NCBI RefSeq assembly: GCF_003855255.1
Contig: NZ_CP034072.1
Span: 6,826,997 to 6,890,996, forward strand
From: Mycolicibacterium nivoides
Lineage (GTDB): Bacteria > Actinomycetota > Actinomycetes > Mycobacteriales > Mycobacteriaceae
Direction of reading: 5' to 3'
DNA length: 64,000 bases
Below are positions 59,624-64,000 of this stretch, piece after piece. The notes beneath the pieces are model-generated. The model was not told the origin of the DNA, did no database searches, and saw only the letters and a program-made list of their open reading frames with translations. The stretch's first letter is position 1, and each line of letters opens with the position of its first letter. Both the position numbers and the translations under genes were made by a program.

Positions 59624-60841
59624 TCAGTAGGGCAGCGTCGGCATCTCCAAGCCGGGATCGCGCCCGACCAGCACCCCGCGGGTCAACATCGCGTTGCCGA
59701 ACCGTTGACGCACCTCGTCGATGGCGCCGTCGATGGCCACCGGATCGGGCTGCGACTCGAAAGGCAGCTCCAACTGCTGGCTGCCCTCGTGATCGATGTT
59801 GGAGACCGCGAACCCGATCAGGGTCAGCCCGCGCTCGGCGATCACCGGCGCGGCGGCCGTCACCAACGCACGGGCGGCGGCCAGGACCGCATCGGTCGAG
59901 GCGGTGGCCCGGGTCAGGGTGTGCGACCGGGTGGCCCGGCCGAAATCATCGAAGCGCAAACGCAACACGACGGTGCGGCCGGTGCGTCCGGCCCCACGCA
60001 TGCGGCGGGTGATGCGGTCCACGAGGTTGACCACCACGACGTCCACCTCCGCGGCCGACATCGTGTTGCCGCGCCGCCCGAGTGCGCGTTGGGCACCGAC
60101 GGAACTGCGACGGACGCCCGTCGTCACCCGGCGTCGGTCGATGTTGCGCGACAACGCATACAGCTGCCGCGCCATCGCGCCGCCGACCATGGTGCCCAGT
60201 GCCGACTCGGACAACTCGGCCACATCGGCGACCGTCTCGACGCCGTGGGCGTGCAGCTTCTCGGCGGTCTTGGCGCCGACACCCCACAGCCGGCGGACCG
60301 GCAGCGGATGCAGGAACGCCAACTCGCGGTCGGGCGGCACCAGCAGCAGGCCGTCCGGTTTGGCCACCTGGCTGGCCACCTTGGCCAGGAACTTGGTGCG
60401 TGCGATGCCGACGGTGATGGGCAGGCCCACCTGCTCGCTGACCTGCTCGCGCAGCCGGCGGGCGATCTCCACCGGGGTGCCCGACACCCGGCCCAACCCG
60501 GATACGTCGAGAAACGCCTCGTCCACGGACAGCGGCTCGACCACCGGCGTGGTGTCGTGGAACACCTCGAACACATGCCGGCTGGCTTCCGAATAGGCCG
60601 ACATGCGCGGCGGCACCACCACGGCCTGCGGGCACAAAGCCCGGGCCTGGCGCCCGCCCATCGCCGTACGTACTCCGAAGGCCTTGGCCTCGTAGCTGGC
60701 GGCCAGCACGACCCCGCCGCCCACGATCACCGGGCGTCCGCGCAGGGCCGGATCGTCGCGCTGCTCGACCGATGCGTAGAACGAGTCGAGATCAGCGTGC
60801 AGGATGCTCGCAGACGCGGTTGGTGGACCCGACACGAACAT
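59624..60841 (-). CDS. dinB3: DNA polymerase IV-type Y-family polymerase
   Basis: Translesion polymerase of 405 aa. Palm metal ligands: Asp in ILHADLDSFYASVEQ and Asp-Glu in PLSVDEAFLDVSG. Finger motif ASYEAKAFGVRTAM, HhH thumb RLWGVGAKTAEKLHAHGVET, little finger to about residue 375. No clear C-terminal beta-clamp tail of the QxxLF type is visible; QLELPF near 365 is the nearest. The symbol dinB3 rests on position next to ethR/ethA as in M. smegmatis. Its ATG lies inside a LexA-like palindrome, implying SOS control. Confidence 0.85.
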   Translation of the reverse strand: MFVSGPPTASASILHADLDSFYASVEQRDDPALRGRPVIVGGGVVLAASYEAKAFGVRTAMGGRQARALCPQAVVVPPRMSAYSEASRHVFEVFHDTTPVVEPLSVDEAFLDVSGLGRVSGTPVEIARRLREQVSEQVGLPITVGIARTKFLAKVASQVAKPDGLLLVPPDRELAFLHPLPVRRLWGVGAKTAEKLHAHGVETVADVAELSESALGTMVGGAMARQLYALSRNIDRRRVTTGVRRSSVGAQRALGRRGNTMSAAEVDVVVVNLVDRITRRMRGAGRTGRTVVLRLRFDDFGRATRSHTLTRATASTDAVLAAARALVTAAAPVIAERGLTLIGFAVSNIDHEGSQQLELPFESQPDPVAIDGAIDEVRQRFGNAMLTRGVLVGRDPGLEMPTLPY

Positions 60842-60848
60842 ATGTTCG
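60835..60848. promoter_or_regulatory. LexA-type SOS box overlapping the dinB start codon
   Basis: CGAAC-ATAT-GTTCG is a perfect 14-bp palindrome, matching the inner 10 defined bases of the mycobacterial SOS box. Read on the minus strand, the dinB ATG (60839-60841) is inside it, in the same register as in the HNH gene box at 36232-36247. Confidence 0.7.
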
Positions 60849-60865
60849 CATAGGTGGCGGACGGG

Positions 60866-61507
60866 TCAGGGGACCTCACCGTAGATGCTGGTCAGCCAGA
60901 TGTGGGCGAGGGTGTCGACCACCTTGTCGTAGTCGACCGCGGGCTGTTCGGCGCTCAGGGCCGCCATCATGGTCCGCTCGTTCATCAGGTTGAGTGACGT
61001 CGCGAGGTCCATGGCCGGAATGGTCTCCGGGGCACCGCCGCGTTGGCGTTCGGCAGTGATCAGGGCGGCGGTCAGGGCGATCCACTTCTGCATGAGGCCG
61101 GACCAGAGCGCGCGAAACTCCGGGCTCCTGTTGAGTGCCTCGGTGCCGGCGCGGGCCGTGGCCGGATCCGACCCGAACGAGCTGAAGAAGATCTCGATGC
61201 CGCGGCGGATCGCCCGCCGGGGATCGGCCGGCATGGCCTCCAGCGCGCTGTCGAAACCGGTGTCCGCGCGCTTGATCAGTGGATCGAGCAGCGACAACAC
61301 GACCGCTTCCTTCGACGGGAAGTAGAAGTAGAACGTCGGCCGGGAGATCCCGGCGCCTTTGGCCAGGTCATCGACGGATATGTCGGCGAACTTCTTGGTC
61401 TCCAGCAGCTGCCTGGCGGTCGCGAGAATCGCCGCTTCGCGGTCGTCGCCCGACGGGCGGGTGGCACGGCGGCCGCGCGGGGCGCGCGTCGTGCTGGAGC
61501 TGGTCAC
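60866..61507 (-). CDS. ethR: EthR, TetR-family repressor of ethA
   Basis: TetR-family regulator of 213 aa from the GTG at 61507 (V-T-S-S-S-T-T). The HTH region ADISVDDLAKGAGISRPTFY and FYFPSKEAV is nearly the same as I recall for M. tuberculosis EthR, as are RRATRPSGDDREAAILATA and LNLMNERTMMA. It binds upstream of the divergent monooxygenase gene; a triple repeat lies between them. In M. tuberculosis this repressor limits activation of ethionamide. dinB starts 25 bp beyond its stop. Confidence 0.93.
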   Translation of the reverse strand: MTSSSTTRAPRGRRATRPSGDDREAAILATARQLLETKKFADISVDDLAKGAGISRPTFYFYFPSKEAVVLSLLDPLIKRADTGFDSALEAMPADPRRAIRRGIEIFFSSFGSDPATARAGTEALNRSPEFRALWSGLMQKWIALTAALITAERQRGGAPETIPAMDLATSLNLMNERTMMAALSAEQPAVDYDKVVDTLAHIWLTSIYGEVP

Positions 61508-61518
61508 AATCAAGCAGC

Positions 61519-61574
61519 CTAACACCGTGTTGAGTTTCTCAACACACCGTTGACCGACTCAACACGGTGTTGAT
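61519..61574. promoter_or_regulatory. EthR-type operator with three repeats
   Basis: Three related inverted repeats lie in 56 bp: AACACCGTGTTGAG (61521-61534), CTCAACACACCGTTGAC (61538-61554) and CTCAACACGGTGTTGAT (61558-61574). Centres are about 20 bp apart. The last contains the perfect palindrome TCAACAC-G-GTGTTGA and abuts the ethA -10 box. EthR is known to bind a 55-bp operator as a multimer; this layout agrees. Confidence 0.8.
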
Positions 61575-61586
61575 ACCGTCGGTCCC

Positions 61587-63056
61587 ATGACCGAACATTT
61601 CGATGTTGTGATCGTCGGTGCCGGCATTTCCGGCATCAGCACGGCCTGGCACCTGCAGGACCGTTGCCCGACCAAGAGCTACGTGATCCTCGAGCGCCGG
61701 GAGAACATCGGCGGCACCTGGGACCTGTTCAAATACCCGGGTATCCGTTCCGACTCCGACATGTTCACCCTCGGATTCCGGTTCAAGCCGTGGGAGTCGG
61801 CCAAGTCGATCGCCGACGGCGAGTCGATCTGGAACTACATCAACGAGGCTGCCGACGAGAACGGCATCAGGAACCACATTCGCACCGGCCACCGCGTGCT
61901 CTCGGTGGACTGGTCGGACGCTGACAACCGCTGGACCGTCGACGTCGAGCACAACGGCGAAGCCAAGCAGATCACCGCGTCGTTCCTGTCGGTGTGCAGT
62001 GGCTACTACAACTACGACGAGGGCTACTCGCCTGAGTTCCCCGGCGAGGCAGACTTCAAGGGACAGATCGTCCACCCGCAGCACTGGCCCGAGGACCTCG
62101 ACTACACGGGCAAGAACGTCGTGGTGATCGGCTCCGGAGCCACCGCCATCACGCTCATCCCGTCGCTGGTCAGCGGCGGCGTCGGACACGTCACGATGCT
62201 GCAGCGTTCACCCACCTACGTCGGATCCCTGCCGCTGGTCGACCCGGTGGCCGTGAAGACCAACAAGTACCTGCCCAAGAACCTGGCGCACTTCGTCAAC
62301 CGGTGGAAGCAGATCGGATACAGCACCGGCCAGTACCAGGTCGCGCGCCGCTTCCCGTCGGTCTTCAAGCAGTTCCTTCGCAAGATGGGGACCCGCCGCC
62401 TGCCCGAGGGCTTCGACTACGACAAGCACTTCAGCCCGAGCTACGCCCCGTGGGACGAGCGAGTCTGCCTGGCCCCCAACGGGGATCTGTTCAAAGCCAT
62501 CCGCTCTGGCAAGGCCGGCGTCGTCACCGACACCATCGACACCTTCACCGAAACCGGCATCAAGCTGAGCTCCGGTGAGGAGTTGCAGGCCGACATCATC
62601 GTCACCGCGACCGGCCTGAACATGCAGCTGTTCGGCGGCGCGGTGGCCCACCGCAACGGCGAGCCGATCGATCTGACCAAGTCCATGACCTACAAGGGCC
62701 TCATGCTCTCGGGTGTGCCGAACATGGCCATCACGTTCGGCTACACGAACGCGTCCTGGACGCTGAAGGCCGACCTGGTGTCCGAGTTCATCTGCCGCGT
62801 GCTGAACTACATGGACGCCAACGGTTTCGACCGCGTCGAACCGCAGCACCCGGGCGGTGCCGTCGACGAGCTGCCGTTCATGGACTTCACCCCCGGCTAC
62901 TTCCGGCGGGCCATGGACAGCCTGCCGAAGTCGGGTTCGGAAGCGCCGTGGAAGCTCAAGCAGAACTACTTCTTCGACATGCGGACCATCCGGTACGGCA
63001 AGGTCGACGAAGAGTCGCTGATGTTCACCAAACACCGTGCCGCAGTGACGGTTTAG
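61587..63056 (+). CDS. ethA: EthA, FAD-containing Baeyer-Villiger monooxygenase
   Basis: NADPH/FAD monooxygenase of 489 aa, the length of M. tuberculosis EthA. FAD motif VIVGAGISGISTAWHL, then GGTWDLFKYPGIRSDSDMFT, BVMO fingerprint FKGQIVHPQHW, NADPH motif VVVIGSGATAITLIPSL and the late ATG-type segment DIIVTATGLNMQLFGG. It oxidises ketones and activates thioamide drugs such as ethionamide. TACCGT (61574-61579) is exactly 7 nt before the ATG, so the transcript is probably leaderless and directly covered by the EthR operator. Confidence 0.95.
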   Translation: MTEHFDVVIVGAGISGISTAWHLQDRCPTKSYVILERRENIGGTWDLFKYPGIRSDSDMFTLGFRFKPWESAKSIADGESIWNYINEAADENGIRNHIRTGHRVLSVDWSDADNRWTVDVEHNGEAKQITASFLSVCSGYYNYDEGYSPEFPGEADFKGQIVHPQHWPEDLDYTGKNVVVIGSGATAITLIPSLVSGGVGHVTMLQRSPTYVGSLPLVDPVAVKTNKYLPKNLAHFVNRWKQIGYSTGQYQVARRFPSVFKQFLRKMGTRRLPEGFDYDKHFSPSYAPWDERVCLAPNGDLFKAIRSGKAGVVTDTIDTFTETGIKLSSGEELQADIIVTATGLNMQLFGGAVAHRNGEPIDLTKSMTYKGLMLSGVPNMAITFGYTNASWTLKADLVSEFICRVLNYMDANGFDRVEPQHPGGAVDELPFMDFTPGYFRRAMDSLPKSGSEAPWKLKQNYFFDMRTIRYGKVDEESLMFTKHRAAVTV

Positions 63057-63065
63057 TTTCTCCGT

Positions 63066-63123
63066 CGAGCAGACGTAAAACTGCCCCTTCTCGCGTGAGA
63101 AGGGGCAGGTTTGCGTCTGCTCG
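63066..63123. terminator. Long inverted repeat, bidirectional terminator
   Basis: The inner stem pairs CTGCCCCTTCTC (63081-63092) with GAGAAGGGGCAG (63097-63108) perfectly over a GCGT tetraloop. An outer stem pairs CGAGCAGACG (63066-63075) with CGTCTGCTCG (63114-63123). Short A-rich and T-rich flanks lie between the two stems. It sits between the convergent ethA and rraA genes and can terminate both. Confidence 0.8.
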
Positions 63124-63125
63124 CG

Positions 63126-63608
63126 CTAGGAAGCGGCGACCACGACGATGCCGTCCTCGTCGCAGTAGGCGATCTCGCCCGGGACGAAGGTCACCCCGCC
63201 GAACTCCACGGGCACGTCGCGCTCACCCTCGCCGGTCTTGGTGCCCTTGCGCGGGTTGGTGCCCAGTGCCTTGATGCCGACATCGATGGTGCGCAGCGTC
63301 GCGGCGTCCCGCACCGGTCCGTTGACGACCACGCCCGACCAGCCGTTGTCATGGGCCAGCCCGGCGATGATGTCGCCGACCAGCGCGGTGTGCAGCGAGC
63401 CACCGCCATCGACGACCAGCACCCCGCCGTCGCCCGGGGTGGACAGGATCGACTTGAGCAGTGCGTTGTCCTGAAAGCAGCGCACCGTGGTGATCGGCCC
63501 GGCGAACATCGTCTTGCCGCCGTAGTTCTGTAACTGCAGATCGCAGCTACGGACGTCGGGGTAGATCTCGTCGACCAGATCAGCGGTGGCGCGCGGTTCG
63601 ATACTCAC
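63126..63608 (-). CDS. rraA: RraA-family protein (regulator of RNase activity / aldolase-like)
   Basis: A 160-aa RraA/MenG-like protein: [80 protein letters not shown]. Related proteins either bind RNase E or act as HMG/CHA aldolases with Arg and Asp in GGxxR/D-type motifs; the [13 protein letters not shown] and NGPVRD segments hold these residues. Neighbouring ethA matches the M. tuberculosis order, where the gene was once called menG. The true role in mycobacteria is unsettled. Confidence 0.88.
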   Translation of the reverse strand: MSIEPRATADLVDEIYPDVRSCDLQLQNYGGKTMFAGPITTVRCFQDNALLKSILSTPGDGGVLVVDGGGSLHTALVGDIIAGLAHDNGWSGVVVNGPVRDAATLRTIDVGIKALGTNPRKGTKTGEGERDVPVEFGGVTFVPGEIAYCDEDGIVVVAAS

Positions 63609-63628
63609 CCGGCGATTATCGCAGCCGG

Positions 63629-64000
63629 CTAGCCGGCGATGCTTTGCACGATGATGTCGTGCACGAACTGGGCCAGGCCCGGTTCGATGTCGTCGTAGTA
63701 GCGGGTGAACCGCTCATCCGCGAGATACATCTGTGCGAGGCAGACGTGCATGTCGTCGCTGCAGTCGTAGAACCGGGAGATGTTGGCGCGATGCCGGGCG
63801 GCCAGCGCATTCGCCTGCGGCGAGCCCGGCACGAATCCGGCGCGCTTACCCTCGGCCAGGGCGTCGAGTAGCGCGTCGTTCTCCGCCTTCATCTCGACCC
63901 AGTCCTGCTTGGTGAGTCTGGCCGCGCGCTCCTGTGACTGCCGCCATTCGTCGGTGCCACCCCAGCGCTCGCGGACCTCGTCGGCATGCTCGTCGTACAC
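63629..64000 (-). CDS. TipA-like MerR regulator, C-terminal TipAS domain (partial, N-terminus outside window)
   Basis: The last 124 codons of a frame that runs off the right edge. The sequence matches the TipAS ligand domain: [40 protein letters not shown] and [20 protein letters not shown], then [20 protein letters not shown]. The full protein probably has an N-terminal MerR HTH and coiled coil, and activates multidrug-resistance genes on binding drugs. Codon 63998-64000 is GTG but is likely internal rather than the start. Confidence 0.8.
   Translation of the reverse strand: MYDEHADEVRERWGGTDEWRQSQERAARLTKQDWVEMKAENDALLDALAEGKRAGFVPGSPQANALAARHRANISRFYDCSDDMHVCLAQMYLADERFTRYYDDIEPGLAQFVHDIIVQSIAG

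Noticed and set aside
59555-60853. 432-codon + frame opposite dinB
   Set aside because: Gly/His/Arg-rich antisense frame; dinB palm and HhH motifs are clear on the minus strand.

Overview
The window is a gene-dense, high-GC actinobacterial chromosome segment. Gene content points to a rapidly growing non-tuberculous mycobacterium (Mycolicibacterium type): ethR/ethA, treS/mak, gltB/gltD, Dps1, pncA, a 13E12-type HNH gene, a KstR box and a methylmannose-polysaccharide cluster. As I recall it, gene order resembles the M. smegmatis region between dinB3/ethA and treS/pyrE. I see no rRNA, tRNA, CRISPR array, insertion sequence or prophage.

Layout. 1-246: edge of a membrane-anchored protein. 347-4183: four-gene ABC importer. 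4198-6088: pyrE, a HugZ-like protein, an HTH protein. 6304-9371: treS-mak (trehalose to maltose to maltose-1-phosphate). 9390-15294: MFS exporter, an acyl-CoA dehydrogenase pair, and a MarR-controlled ABC exporter. 15563-19185: glgX, enoyl-CoA hydratase, pncA. 19196-22942: four overlapping genes for an uncharacterised membrane system. 23017-25301: DUF427, a small exported protein, a C39-like protein, a PPOX protein. 25317-29791: methylmannose-polysaccharide cluster with a TetR gene. 29768-31839: TetR/P450 pair. 31846-35526: msrA, a lipoprotein, a KstR-type two-gene unit, a methyltransferase, an exported peptide. 35584-37669: pseudogene trace, DUF4262, and an SOS-type HNH gene with a coupled small ORF. 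37692-43644: SRPBCC, aldo/keto reductase, DUF427, AlkA-like glycosylase, Dps, MBL-fold, aquaporin, thioesterase. 43670-45755: copper-type P1B ATPase behind a CsoR-like palindrome. 46151-52199: gltBD. 52196-60841: LuxR, a small gene, LLM oxidoreductase, SSADH, SulP, DCC, PHP, small membrane proteins, dinB. 60866-64000: ethR/ethA, rraA, and a truncated TipA-like regulator.

Two regulatory themes stand out. First, many genes carry a TAnnnT -10 box 6-8 nt before the start codon, the pattern expected for leaderless mycobacterial transcripts. Second, several operators can be read directly: paired operators around the methylmannose cluster, LexA-like boxes containing the ATG of both the HNH gene and dinB, a perfect MarR palindrome, a KstR box, twin P450 operators, a CsoR-like site and a triple EthR-like repeat.

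The best candidates for undescribed biology are the four-gene membrane operon (19196-22942), the shared operator of the methylmannose cluster, the ATG-in-SOS-box arrangement with a coupled 50-residue ORF, and a duplicated gene 5' end left as a pseudogene near 35.6 kb.
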